64,000 nt of DNA from Bradysia coprophila (Eukaryota > Arthropoda > Insecta > Diptera > Sciaridae): positions 9,796,390 to 9,860,389 of the forward strand of contig NW_023503409.1 of the NCBI RefSeq assembly GCF_014529535.1. Direction: 5' to 3'. Shown one piece after another: positions 1 to 13,659 of this stretch; position 1 is the stretch's first letter, and the number at the start of each line of letters is the position of its first letter. Made by a program: the position numbers and the translations under genes. The notes below the pieces were generated by a model that saw only the letters and a program-made list of their open reading frames with translations, ran no database searches and had not been told where the DNA came from.

Positions 1-3000
1 AATCGCCTTTATCCGTTCCACAATGGCAATGCGAAATTGGTCGTAGTACAGATGCAAGCTGTGCAGAATTTTGATCAAATTGTCTCGACGTTTCGTAGGC
101 GCATCGATGTGATGCAAGTACAGTTCAAAACTCTTCAGCAACGACATTCTCAGCGAAAATTCAGCGAAATTGGACGATTCGATGAACTGTTTCAGTACAG
201 CCACGACATCGTTCGATTTCAATCGCTTTTGCGGTTTCACTTCCACATCAGTTGCAACATCATCGGAACCGAAACATTTCTCAACCGATTTGATGTCCGT
301 CAAATCACACGAAGCGAATTGATCCTTGGGCTCACGCAGATACTCGTGTATCAGATTGTAAACGAAGAACCAGTACTTGCACCCTTTGTCTTCCATCCGT
401 TCGAACGACTGTGTCAGACACTCTCTCCAAAACTGCAGTTCCAATTTCGTCCATCGTTGAATGTGCTGAGCCACCTCGATTTCCAGGCCTTTCATGTGAT
501 TGTTTTTATGTGCCAGTTTGTTCCACTCGTCCAGCTTTTGTCGAAGAAGTTGGAAGCCGGTACTGAATCGAACCACCGACGATGTGATTGGTAACGATCT
601 TATTCGCTCGATAATACGAATCATCTGAAAAGAAAGATGTTTTGGTTAGGAGAGGTCTTCACAGGGTCAATCGTTTCGACATTACATCAATGAGGACAGC
701 ATGATCGGGCCACAGATTGAGTTCATCGTTGGTCCTGATTTCAATTTTAGACAGGACCTCAGTCGAACCCACGATTTCAGAAATGTTGGAGTCCTTGTAG
801 AAGTCGTACGGACGATCAGGTTTTTCTGGAAGTAAAGTAAAATATTGTGCAACCGACTCGCATTGTTTGGCCATTGTTCCTTACCAGTCAATTGGAGGAA
901 ATCATAATTTTGCTGTGATATTGCGATGATCAAGCCAACGCCACCGTAAAATATCTCATCCATTTTATTGTCGAGACAGGATCTGTATTTGTTCAGCAAC
1001 TGGTTGAACACGAACGAATTGATTTTGAACGGACTGATGAAATCCAAGACCATTTTGCCTTTGTTTCCACTCAATTTAGGATTGTAATAGTACGACCTGA
1101 CGAGAAATAATTGGTTGTCACAACAGGAAAAACCGATTGGAAATCATCCGAACAAACCTCGAGAATTTGTTGGTTATATCAACGAACGATTTGCACAACA
1201 GCTTCATGTCCTCCATCGATAAAATGTCCAAGGATTTGTTCGACTTTTTCGGAACGGCTTTCTTGATGATTTTCTCCAGCGTATTCGACTGGATGAACTC
1301 GCCGAAATCGTTGTCCACGTCGGTAGGGAACATTTTTTCAATTTCGCTTAAAATCACTTCCTCCTCATCTTCCGTCTCGCAATGGGTTCTAAAAGAAATC
1401 AAAATTTGAAATTTCGTTGAATTCGTCTCCCTTGATCCGAAAACTCATTACTTGTGCACGTAGAGGCTTTCTTCCTCGGCAAGTTTCTTTCTCTTCAGCT
1501 CTTCCTGTTCCATCCAAATCATGTTGCAAATGTTGAGGACCGAATCGTATTTGGAAAAGGAGTCCAGAGACACATCGCCCGATATTTCGATTCTATTCCG
1601 GATTTCGTGAAGTTTCGATTTGACGAGCCTGAAATATTGAGCCAATATTTGAGTACGGTGCAATGGTGAACCAACGATTGTATACTCACATGAAGTAGCA
1701 TTCCTCATAGTTTGGCAGCTGATTCAAAACGTTAATTATGTTAGACGTCTGCATGGGACTCCCGGATTTCGGTGGCAACACATCGATGCCATTGACACTG
1801 GGAAATTCGATGAGATGCCCGAACAGTGGAGTCAATCTGCCATTTTCGTTGATATCCGAATACGTTCCGTTCGATTTTAAGCAAATCGAGTCTCTCGATC
1901 GAATCAAACAGCTCTGAAGTCCAACGAAGCCGAACCGTAACGTTGTCAACGAACTTTCGATGGGAGTGAGGAAGTCGCGATAATATGCCGAGTATTTGTT
2001 CAGCTGATGATGCATGAATTGTTGCGCGTTGTTGATCCACAGGTCGATCTTTTTGACTATTTCATCAACCGTTTGCAGATGTTGATGGGCAGTTTCATTG
2101 TCCAATTTGTATGCCAATGCTTCGTCAACGGAAACAACGAGACCGTTCAGAATTTTCGGATGACAACACGTCGTTAGGAAGTGATTAACATCGCGCACCA
2201 AATCGCCGTACATGCATTCATTCGGTCGCAGTGCCACTTTTTTCGAAAACTTTTGCTTTCTTCCTTCGATTTGTGCCACTTTCGATCGCAGATGCACCAA
2301 CATTTCTTCGTTGAGTCCTCGATAGTTCGTGATGATTTTGAAAGCATCGTAAACGGATAGTAGTTGGGTGATGTGATGTTCGTCCTCCTCGTTGTAGACC
2401 TTTTTCAAACGATTTTTCTCAACCGGATCAATGATGGGCATGAACGACATCAGATTTATCTCGATCGATCCGATCAGTACATTTAGCATTGACGAGTAGT
2501 AGAGTTGATCGGATCGAAGGTTGGCGTTTGTCGGACCGCTGTCGATGGTTCTGCATTTGGAAACTTTATCGTCCAGAAGCTTGATAATAGTCTGGAACAA
2601 GAGAGAATTAGAGAGAATTAGATGGATAGTTAACCAACGACGGATGTTGACAATCATATTGTGAAGCGTCAGGCTTCTTAGAAAATTGTAGCAAGAAGAA
2701 AGAACTCACCAAAAATTCATCGAAAAACTCCGGATTCTCACTGAGAAATTTGTCTTTGATCCAATGCAGCTCCACCAACAATTTGGTGGCATTGTTTAAA
2801 CTAGCGGCCAGGTTTCCGTCACTGTAAAGAGAAAACGTCATACGTAAACGATGGACATCCTTTTCCGATCAAATCACTGGAGAACTTACACAACGGAAAA
2901 GTGACTGTCGCAAATGTTGATGTTGAACCAGACAACTTTCGACAGCATACTTAACGTACTCCGCCATATATGCGCTTCGCCCAATCCTGTCGATTTAAAG

Positions 3001-6000
3001 TGTCCACGGTCATCGAGCAGTGCATTCAAAATAGATACGGTCAGCGTTGGTCCATCGTAAGCGTGACGTTCCACCGTTGCATCCATTTCGCGATTGTGCA
3101 ACAAGTCACTTTGGACGCAGATCGAGTTCATCGAAAATGACCGCAGTTGACTGATCATCTTGCGATTGAACGACGAATAGTTCTTATAGAAATTGTTTGT
3201 GAATGCTGACATGATGGCTGGTAGATCGCTTCCGGCTGGTGAATCGTAAGCGTCTTTCAGCTGAAGCATTAGTTCATTCCAATTTGTTTCACATTCCGTG
3301 TACTTGTCGCTTTTGATGGCTTTCAGTTGTTGTAGGAGGTCTACGTTGATTGTGTTGATGCGGTTGAAAAATTCGGTGTTGACGGAACATTTGGATATTT
3401 GATTGAACAGCACCGGAACCAATGACTTCATCGCAAAATATTCGGCGACCGGTAGAAAATCGTTCAACTTTCTCAGTGCCACGGTATCGATGTCACTTGA
3501 ATCATTTAGATTTCCGAAGAACTTCTCTTTCTTGTCTCGAATGATTTCAGCAATCGGTACGTCATTGCTCTCGTTGTCCAGAACTTGTGCAACCACACCA
3601 CTGTCCAACCATTCCAGACCATCGCTGCTGCATTCAGTTAGAAATTCTCTCATTTGTGCGGTGCTCTCGTTGAAAAGAATTTTTATTTTCCTGATTATGT
3701 CGTCCTTCCCGAATCGACCAAGGTGCGCCACCAGGCTGGTCAGATTGCTGAATTCCCGAACACATTCGTGCAGTGAAACTTGATGTTCGTCGTAGTACGG
3801 CATGAAGTTGGTGAACTTCTTCACATACTCCTTCCGCACCTGATTCAACGGGTGGCAGTTGGACTGGATGTACATTGAAATCTTACCGAATGCTTTCTCA
3901 AATGCAGCACTTGCCGCAGTGTCGTCGGCAGATTGCTTCAGTGGATTGACCAAATGTTTTTGCAGCCAACCGAAATGAAGAATCAATTTGTCAAGCACGT
4001 TCTCGTTCAGTTTTTTGTTCTTGAACAACTGTTGATGCGACATTCGCTGCATTCGATCGGTCCATAGAAAGCTGCAGATCAGCTGGGAGAACATTTCGTA
4101 GGTGACCTCAGATGAATTGGTTAGCGAGTTTTGAATGAACTGCGCAGTGGAAGCCAACAACGGATGAATGAATGTGATGCAATCGTTCCGTAAACTGTCT
4201 TGAATGCTTCCGGCTTGGACGGCTTTCGAATAGGTCAGCACGTCGATTTGATTCAACTTGATGGAGTCTTTGGTGACGATCTCCTTCGACACGATCTTGG
4301 TAATCAGTTCAGCCGTGATCTTGAGTTGTTCAGATGTTGAAAGCTTTTCAATTTTGTAGCTTCGGAGTCGCGGGAACATTTTACTATTCCACGGCACATT
4401 TTTGTTCTGCAATTTCTTTACTGACTGCGAACCAGCGATGCTGTGATAAAGTTGGTTGTTTAGTTTGCGCAACGTTGTTGATTGAGCAGTCGCGTCACTA
4501 CCGAATATTGCGGATAGACTCAGTTCTAAGAAAGTTTTCCGGTGTTCAACGTCATCAGCGGAACTAATGTCATAGACCACCAACAGCATGTAGCAAAGTT
4601 TCTCCACACTTGCATCCATCGGCAGCTGAGCAAACCCAGAAAATTCGTTCGGCAAAATGTCATTCGGGTCAATCTTTTGTTGATGACAACGGGCCAATGT
4701 CAGCAGTACCTCGCATTGCCATTGAATTAACGAAAATGTTCCCAACTCGGATGTTTTCAGAATGATGTTGTCGTAGTTGATAACGTTGGTTATCGGTGCC
4801 ATGGTTGCAATTTCATCCATAATTTCACTTTCCAGCTTATTCCGATAGAAGTCCAATCCGAATCCCAGTAGATCAATGCTCGACGACCGGACGTATACCT
4901 CAACGGTGCTATCCTTTAGTGCGTCAGCATTAGAATGTCCTTGTCGTTTGTTTTCAGCAATCAGAAACGAGCATTTTAGAATGTGCGCCACTCCAAATGC
5001 ATTGAAATCGGACACCGCTGAGACTCGTCTATGGATCTTCAACAAGCAGTCAATCAAGCAGGTGTCCTTTACTCCATTCGTGTATATCAAACGCTTTAGA
5101 TCGTCCGCATTGTAGTTCTCTTTGTTGATATTGATTTCAATGCATCGGTTTCTCATGGCCCGCGATATTTCCCCGCTTTTCGGATCCAATGTGAGGAAAG
5201 CACAGAAATTTTCGTGTTTTGTTACAACATCCGGTTCATTGTCAACCGAAACACCTTTCTCGGAAATCAACAAACTGCCGTTCGGTTCGAACACGGAATT
5301 TAAGCGATCCAATACGGCTGACGAACACAGGTTCACATGTTCCAAGCAGATGAATTGACCAAATTTCAAAGCCTTTACGATCTTAGAGTCGACCCATTCA
5401 AAGTGACCGCCGGTGTTCAACGTAACAGTGTTCTCCACAATCGAACGGAGAGCCTTCAGTTTGTTCCCAAGGTCTTGCAATCGAGTTCCATACGAATTTA
5501 GCCCATCCGTTTGATTTTCAGATGAATCAGTGTGGAGTGATGACAGACACTCAACCAATTTCTCCAAATGCATTTGACGTTTTTTGAATACCAGCAGTTC
5601 AGCGGATGTGGCAGATGACAATGTGACTGAAAATTGATAAAGTCATCTGTTAGCAGCGGTTGAGACGGTAACAATAGGCAGGAGTTTTGGGTTCAGGTTA
5701 AGGAATCAGCCAACAATTCGAACAACAGAAGACCACTCAGAGGTTATTCGCCTAACAATTGCAAAGTTCAAAGACAACAAAAACTCACCTTCCGTATGTT
5801 CCAGTGACAGTACGTAACTCTCCCATAGGTCCAGAAGCTCCAGGAATGTTTTATTGTTTTGTGGTGACGGTGCCAATGCAAACTCTTGAAGCTTGACGAT
5901 CAAAATGGACTCGATGTTCTTGGCCGCTTCTTCCAAATGTCGATAGAGATCTACTTGCTGAAAACTGCCCGTCACCGAATCGTCAATGGTGTCCACCACG

Positions 6001-9000
6001 CAATTACGATTTAGTATCGTACACAAAACGTCGACGGTTTTCGTTTTTCCGCTGAAATCAAAAGAAGTGAGTGAGATCTACACCGTTCGAATGACAATAT
6101 GACTAAGTTGTTCGTACCAATCAGCGGAGCCACACAGAATGATTGGTTTCTTGTTGATCACACATTCGGCCAAACTTTTCACTATTTCCAGTTGTGACGG
6201 AAGCAGAAGTGGAGATGATGTTCGCGGAACCATTAATTCATCGCTCGACGCTTTCGGGATTTCGATATCGTTCATGTAAACGGTGTTGTCGTTCCAGAAC
6301 AGTGATACATCAGCAGAGCTTCCTTCCAGTCGATCAACATCACAATTAAATACTTCGGCGAATTTACGGCGAATGAACGCTTTATCAATGTCCGTCCTCA
6401 TGCGGACGTAGTACACCAATTTCATCTTTTCGTAGAGAACGAGCATAAAATCGGCAAACGAGTTCTCCAACGTGATGCTTTGTTCCGACATCAGAAAGCC
6501 AGTCTTTCTGTTGGTTAGCAACTCGCACCAGCGCAAAATATCGCGTAGATTCACTTCGAACGGTCCACCCTTATGGCCAAATTCCATGTTGGTGATTCCG
6601 TCGTCGAGTTGTTCGGAAAATGACACCAATCGTTTTGCTAGGTCAAACTTTAGTCTTCCTTCACATTGTGCTGACCGATTGTTGAACAGACTATCCTGTT
6701 CATCAGCTCCATTGCGATCAAGATCCACGTCAAAGTATTTGGCTAGCGATTCGAAGTACCATTCATACTTTCCGTTGACTACGTGTAAAAGATCGATCGT
6801 TGCCAGTTTACGCAGATAGACTTTGGTGAATCGGTTCAAAAACGATTGCGGCAATCCTTTCCTTCCGCCGCCTTGTCGAAGTGGATTTTGTGATGCGAAA
6901 ATGCGAGTCTTTCGACCCAATTTGAAAGTTTTATTTAGTTCCGGAATGAATGCTTCGCCTCTGTGATCAAGAATCGCGTTCAACCCCTCTAAAACGCTCT
7001 GCGGTGCCAAATTCAATTCATCCAACAAGATCCACGTGTTCTCAGCCTTCAGTGCCGATAGTAAAGGTCCGTCACGCCAAATGAACGATCCCAGCGACGA
7101 GTCGTTTGATTCTGTTTGGTTTGTAAAATCTTTGTTCTCCGCTGGTAGATCGGTTCCGAACAGATCAGCTAAATCTGTGTGCTCACAGAGGTTGATGCGA
7201 ACGATGTCGTATCCAATCGATGTGGTTAAATTCTCAATCAACGACGTTTTACCGACACCCGGTGGTCCTTCAAGTAAAATCGCCTTGTTCAGGCTAAGTG
7301 CCGAGAGTAGTCGGAACAAATTTTGCTGAGTCGTCGGTGCCGTAAACATGAAGTCAGTGTTCTTCTGTGGCGCATTCGCATTGATTGGTATGAAGAAGGG
7401 ATTGATTCCAAATGTCAAGTCTTTCGTCTCAATCAGAGATCCTCGCGTTGCATAAATGTCCTCGCTTGTTATGGACTTTTGCAGTTGGTGTTTGATGTGG
7501 ACCATCAAATTGTTCGTTGTTTTGGCGCGAATATTTTGAATTTCACTGAAACTATCGTGCGGCAACATTTCCAACGAGTCCAGGAATAATGTCTCCAAGC
7601 CGTAATACAGCGACTCGTGTACGTTTAAAGCTTTCGGAGAATTGGCTGCTATGAATTCAACCCACGCCAATATGTCACGAATGGAAAAATTCAATTTGTC
7701 CACAGACTTCTTCAGGTAGAACACGGTTTTAACAATGACATTCGCCACTCCATCCACCATCTCATTCAAGCTGGGATCTGGCAAACTTTTGAAGTTCTCT
7801 CTGAGCGTATGGGCTGCTATTTTGATTAGGTCATCCTCATTGTCTGTTGGTCTGCACCAAATTTCCGTAAATCGATTTCGCAGAGCCGGTGACAGCTCTT
7901 TCTTTCCGAAGTCACCACCCGGATTCATTGTAGCGAAGAATTTGAATGAAGGTTTGGCGGTGATCACGAATTCGCTCGATGTGTCATTTGAGTCGGAAAT
8001 TATGCTTTCGTTTGCGCCACCTTTCTCCGATAACAGGAGCGTTCTTTCGGGTTCCAGTATACAATTCAATCGCTCCAAAACCGAGTCTTCAGCCAACGAA
8101 ATCTCATCAGCAAGGAAATATGTGCCGTCAATCATTGATGTAACCAGCGGTCCATTGACCCATTCGAATAATTGCTTCTTCTCCACCATCTTATTCTGAT
8201 TATCGTCACTGCGGAACGGTCTCAATCCACCGAGAAAGTCCGCTCCTTCGGTATGCATGTGACAATTCAAAATTTTCAGCTCCGTTTCGTTGACATCAGC
8301 CAAAATTTGACAAATTGTCGTTTTGCCACATCCTGTGGGGCCCACCAGTAGCACAGGCTCACTAAATTCGATACATTTAGCTACCAGCACCGCCATGCGA
8401 TTCATGTTGAACGTCCAGATTATGTTCCCGAAATTCGGATGATTGACGATCTTTTCCAGGATGTGTTTCGTTACCATGGACGTGCCGTCGTGCAACGTGA
8501 ACAGGTTATTCAAATTGATCTCCTTGCGGAAATGGTTGAACAGCGACTTTTTGATGATTTCCACTTCGACGTCGTTGCGTATTTTCGATGAGAGCACCAG
8601 AAATCCTTCGTCCACCAAATGTTGATTCCAGTCATACCGGTTGTCCTCCAGTAATTTCCGATCGGCGAAAGTGTATCGATTTCCCCAGCGGAACAGATCG
8701 CGCAGAGTAAACGATCCTTTGGTTGTGCGTTCGCGATTTATTTGAAGCTCTGACATCGTCTTCACCATCTTCTGAGCGTACGTCTTTGGGATGAGACAGC
8801 GTTTCTCCAAAATCACTTCCAGTTCACTTTTTGGTATTTCGGAGAAATGGAGTTCAATGAAACGATTTTTGAACGCACGCGACAATGTCTTTCGACCGCC
8901 GTATAGTCCAGGTGGATTTTGTGTTGCGAAAAGCATGAAATTCGGGTGAGCTTTCACAAGGGTCTGCGTTTCTGGAATGTACAGCTCACGATTGTCGTCT

Positions 9001-12000
9001 AATACACGGTTCAATGCCTCTAGAATATCACTGGGCGCCAAATTCAATTCATCCAAAATGATCCAGTAGCCCTTTCTCATGGCCTGCACTAAGACACCTT
9101 CTTTGAACGAAAGTTTCCCGTCGACATCGGACGTGTAGGTTCCAATATATTCTTGCAGATCCGTGTGCTCGTGATTATTGATGCGAAGACAAAAATTGCC
9201 ACTCCGTTTGGCTACGTAATCAATCAAACTGGTCTTACCAGCACTGGTTGGTCCTTGCAAAAGAACAGGCAGCCGCCCGATCGATATTATCCGAGCCAGG
9301 TCCTTCAAATTCTGTTTGACACTCGCTGTTAGAATGTAATTTTCACATTCCAAGACATCACGCCGACCGACAGGGATCCAGTATCCTTCAAAGTTGATGT
9401 AGTCTCCGTTTTCCGGTTTTTTGATTTCTTGATTCAGAATGGCTTTCACGTTCGACAACAATTTATCTTGAATCTCTGACCGTACAACTTCATGCGACGC
9501 CTGATCCAATTGAGTCAGGAAACCGACACAGAAACTTTCGTACAAATTGCGTTCGACGGAACCACACAGATCTTTCGCGCAAATACTTAGTGCCCGGCAC
9601 AATGTTCGAAGCGAATAAACGGGTCGGTTTCCGAGGCCATCATTTAGCTTCAGTTTGGCCAATTTACGGAGTTCACGATACAGTTTCACGATAGCAAACA
9701 CTTTCGGCTTACGGATCGTTGTCAAGTAATCACCGATCAAAATCTGTAAATCACTTTCCGTCGTCAGTTCGTCGAGATAGAATTCGGTAAAACGGTTGCG
9801 AATGCCGATCGGCAGATCTTTCTTTCCGATGTCGGTGCTGGGATTCATGCAAGCAAAAATCCGGAAATCTGAATGACGTTCGATCGGCACATAGTCTCCT
9901 TTCTCCAGTAAAACAATCGATCCGTCCGGTTCGAGAATTGTCGACAAACATTCCAGTGTTTCGGTCGATGCTAGATTCAATTCGTCCAGCAAAATCCAGT
10001 CACCGTTCTTGATACAATTCACCAGCGATCCGGGAATGAACGCAAACGATATGTTGATCGAATTCTTCAGCTGAGAATTCAATTTCAGCAGCTTTATCCG
10101 AAGCGATGACCATCGCGTCAGAAGTGCTTTCGATTTCATCGACTGGTCCATGTCGGTTTTCTTGTCGAACACCGTTTCGCACACCTTTAACATTAACTTG
10201 ATGATCATGGTGAAGTTGGAGCCGTTGAATTGAATGCTCAAGTTGTTGAGAAACTTTTGATTTTTCGAAATGTTGAACGTTTTCTTGAACAGGAATTCGA
10301 ATTCGGTTCGCATCGGTCTGACAACGAACTCGAGATCCACGGGCTTATAGCCACCAATCAAATCGCTGACATCCGACTGATTGTTCATATTCACGACGAC
10401 CAATTTGTGTTTCGTTTGATGAGCCAAATACTGCACGGAGCTGGTCTTTCCAACACCAGTTTCACCCACCAACAACACTGGCTCGTTGTGCGTGACAGCA
10501 ACGGCGATTTTTTCGAGAATGCATAGAGCCAACCGAGTGAACGAAAATGTTGGATCTTTGTTCTTCGACTCCAGGTACTGGTTAACGTAGGCCCCCTCAT
10601 CGATTTTCTTCTTCTTCTGTGGAACGTTCTTCTCTGTGCCATTACTGCTCCGTTTACTGTCCACATGCTTTTCCGTTAACCAATTCAGTCTTCGATCTAC
10701 GCGAACCCGACCACACTTAATGTCGGTGGAAGTGATAACCACTTCCGGCCTATGTTCATTCGCATAAAACTCACAGCGAGACTGATTGACACCCAATTTA
10801 GCCCCAATGTTCACAATCAACTGCGTTTTGGTGTCGATTCTGGCAACGCTCTGCGTTTTGTCAGTGTCATGGGCCAGATACGAACAGAACAAATCGACGG
10901 CATTTTGGAACACATTGTAGGCACACTCGGTACTGGTGACCGAAAACGTTGGATGCGATCGTTTGCACAATTTGAACAAATCTCGTGTTGACACCAAACG
11001 ATTGGAGTTGGACATACCAGCCGTTGATACCGTTTCGGATGGTGTCGAGATAGTAACGTCCATGGCATCGTCCATGGGTGAGGCATTGTCTTGATGCATT
11101 CCTTTGGAGAATTCCAAGTAAACGTCGACGATCCGGTCTGCAATTGTTGCCAGTTTTGGATAGTTGATACTGATGATGGCTGATAGTTCACTGCGGGACA
11201 ATGGCAGCATGTTGACGTTGTAGAGATACTTTTCAAGTATTTGGAAGTTGGAGTGTTGCGAATGGTTCGCTAACTTTTGGCTTCTGTAAGTGAAAAGGAG
11301 GTGTATTTTAGCAGACTGTAGTCGACAAGGAGTCAAGGAACTCGGACAAAAATATTTACCGGAGCGTTACGAACAGCTGAAATCCAGGCGCGATTCGTAC
11401 ACAGTCCCGAAATCCCGGCACGCTCAAATATCGGTTTTCCATTAGATTCGTCAAAACGGTTGCTACATCCTGCGTAGCACAATCAATGTCCTCTAACAGC
11501 AGCCATTGGCCACTAATCACAGCCTAAGGAAATATCAAAGATTTGCATTCAAACTGCCAGCAATGTCAAACGCTGTTGTTTTACCTGTGTCAAAACGCCA
11601 GCTTGCCAAATGAACTCGCCAGGTAGATCTGTACATCGGTACTGTCCGAGCAGCATTTTGCTATCGGTTTGATCACCCAATTGAATACGTAAAAATCCAT
11701 TGTTCGACTTCACTCTTGTGGGTTTCGTAGGCTTACTGTCGGATCGATTATCGGCATCCTTCGTACGTTTCAGCGTACTCTTTGTCGATTCACCCGGTGT
11801 GCTGGTCTTTTCACTCGATACTGTCGCATCGAATTCGTTGCCGAATGAAATCGGAGCAATGCGACCGGTAAGCTTAGCCAAATGTTCCACCAATGTGGTT
11901 TTGCCGCAGCCCACTGGACCTGTTAAACATATCGCTTTGTTCGACGATATTCCCAGTGCTATGCTCCGCATATTCGCTTTGGTAGAAGCAACATCGACTA

Positions 12001-13177
12001 TACGCTCCACATCGTTCTTGTGGTAGAATTGTTTGTTAGCAACATCGTAGATGGGCAAGAAAACTCCTTCAATGCAGCACACGACATCACTGCGATATGT
12101 TGACGGAACTAATGTGGTTGATGCACTTTCAGCACTCGGTTTGTCTTCGGTAATCGGATGGATTTTCATCTCATTTTCCAAGATTAATTGCCGCGGTATG
12201 GCACAATTTAGTTCTTTCAACTGATGCACGGACATACCGATCAGCATTGCCATTATGTGATTGGTGTAGAGTTTCTGTAGGTCACAGTCGTTGTTCGCAT
12301 ACGTTCGTAGGAAGTCGGACCACTTCCAGGCATTTTTGTAGAAGTTGAAATTGTCCTTCAGGAAGTAGTAGCAACATTTCACCACGTCCAATTGGGTCGG
12401 TCGACGATCTCGTTTCTTCAACTTCGGTCGGGACTCTTCAATTGCTGCCGAACCGAATGGCGCTGCATTCAATTTAAAATACTTCACAGCATGACTGAAA
12501 CAGGTAATTCGTTAGCGGATGTACAGCGGGGGCGTGTTTCGTGTTACTCACTTTGATATGTGCACGGAATGGTCAATCAATTTACTGAGACAAATGGATT
12601 CTTCTTGCAGTTGTTCCTGATCGTTTACCTTGACTGCCAATGAGAAGCGCTTCGTTACGATCAGAAACAGTCGATTCGAAAACAGCGATTTGATTGGATT
12701 TGTGTACGTCTGCTTGACGATGACATCACTGAGGAAGGTGACCAGTTTCTCGAAGTCCAATTCCCTTTTTTCCTGTAAAACAAGAGGTGTCTTGAGATCC
12801 TTGAGATACGCAACAAATGGCCGCAGATGCACTCTGTCACAGAAATGACGAATGAAAGTGGACGTGCCTGAACAACACTTGTTGCCGACCACATTGCTCG
12901 ATTAATCTGTTACAGACGGCCAACATATGACCAGTGTCATTATCGGGTCTATTACTTCCATCGATCAAAGTATTTTTAATCGGCCGTTTGCCCATATTAC
13001 CCAGAGCTTGTCATTATTTTTGTCGTCGTTATTGATAACAGATGTACTTACCCATAACCTCAACACCTTTTCGAAACGTTTCGTTTCGGATGGTGCGGCT
13101 GATTGATGTAACTTTTCCAACGAATATAAGATTTGACCATAGTCGTTCTCAATGTTAAAAGCCACGGCTTTTTCCAT
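1..13177 (-). CDS. Mdn1: Midasin (Mdn1/Rea1), N-terminal half; 3' part beyond window
   Basis: Midasin is the dynein-like AAA+ ATPase that strips assembly factors (Ytm1, Rsa4) from pre-60S ribosomes in the nucleolus and nucleoplasm. I read these exons on the minus strand: 13059-13177, about 12552-12892, 11585-12494, 11360-11523, 6119-11283, 5789-6051, 2890-5626, 2710-2821, 1690-2591, 1452-1628, 1158-1388, 885-1096, 686-825, and 624 to beyond base 1. Walker A motifs run in order: AAA1 GPVGCGKT (near 11.9 kb), AAA2 GETGVGKT (10.46 kb), AAA3 GPTSAGKT (9.24 kb), AAA4 GPTGCGKT (8.33 kb), AAA5 GPPGVGKT (7.25 kb) and AAA6 GSADCGKT, which is split by the 6052-6118 intron. Walker B motifs include LLLEDID, ILLDELNLA (AAA2 and AAA5), IILDELNLA (AAA3) and FLADEISLA (AAA4). 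AAA6 has the degenerate ICLEHVNLC. The linker follows to base 1; the acidic region and MIDAS domain are off-window. Start ATG is at 13177. The first intron is problematic (see finding). Confidence 0.95.
12909..13045. mobile_element. MITE copy filling midasin intron 1
   Basis: The stretch starting CAGACGGC at 12913 and running to about 13043 matches, with gaps, the element at 52561-52786. Shared blocks include CATATGACCAGT, CGGGTCTATTACTTC, ATCGATCAAAGTATTTTTAA, CTTGTC(A/G)TTATTTTTGTC and GATAACAGATG. It occupies almost the whole of midasin intron 1, with the splice signals at its two edges. The matching copy in duplication B is at about 28262-28402. Confidence 0.75.
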
Positions 13178-13542
13178 TGCAACTGAGTGAATTACAAATG
13201 ATTCGCGCACAATATTTAGGCAGCTTTTATTTACCGAGTTCGGATGTAATAAGACGTTCCAATCACAATATACACGTGAAATTGAAAAACAAAACATGTG
13301 CGCTCTACACACAGTGACAGTTGTGACAGCTGATGCATACAGAGCTGTCGATAGTTCCGCGAGCTGGTGGTCAGGAACAATGAATGTACATGGGTCAGGA
13401 ACGTCAGGAATGACTTTATACATTTTGTTATTGCTTAATAGGTTTCTTCCAAGGCCGTTCAAAATGTGAATCGTCATCCACAGAGAAGCCAGCACAACCT
13501 CACTTTGAAATTTTAACGAATAAATTTGTTTAAGTTGCGGTT

Positions 13543-13659
13543 ATGTTTGCTTCTGTGGATGAATGTCGGTTGTTTTCGGCCTGTCAAAATTCGTTTTTAC
13601 CGTACGATGGAAGAAACTTATCGCAATATAGAGAAATTTTCAATGAATGTACAAACCAG
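13543..13659 (+). other. Candidate first exon of an unidentified divergent gene (copy A)
   Basis: A 39-codon open frame starts at ATG 13543, 365 bases from the midasin start on the opposite strand, and ends at a plausible donor (AACCAG|GTATGG). The peptide begins MFASVDECRLFSACQNSF and ends FNECTNQ. Copy B (28899-29015) keeps the same length, frame and donor. Of the differences seen, AGA/CGA and TTA/CTA are silent, and Glu-Cys versus Asp-Gly is not. No continuation exon was found in either copy. I do not recognise the protein. It may be a real first exon of a lost gene or a chance frame. Confidence 0.3.

Noticed and set aside
7735-8199. Long antisense frames within midasin exons (154, 126 and 115 codons)
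   Set aside because: They are shadows of the conserved coding strand, with no independent support.
12965-13495. Longer 176-codon frame containing the midasin start
   Set aside because: Only the part from Met 13177 looks like midasin. The upstream part has no family similarity and lies in the presumed leader, and the C-terminal end is intron/MITE read-through.
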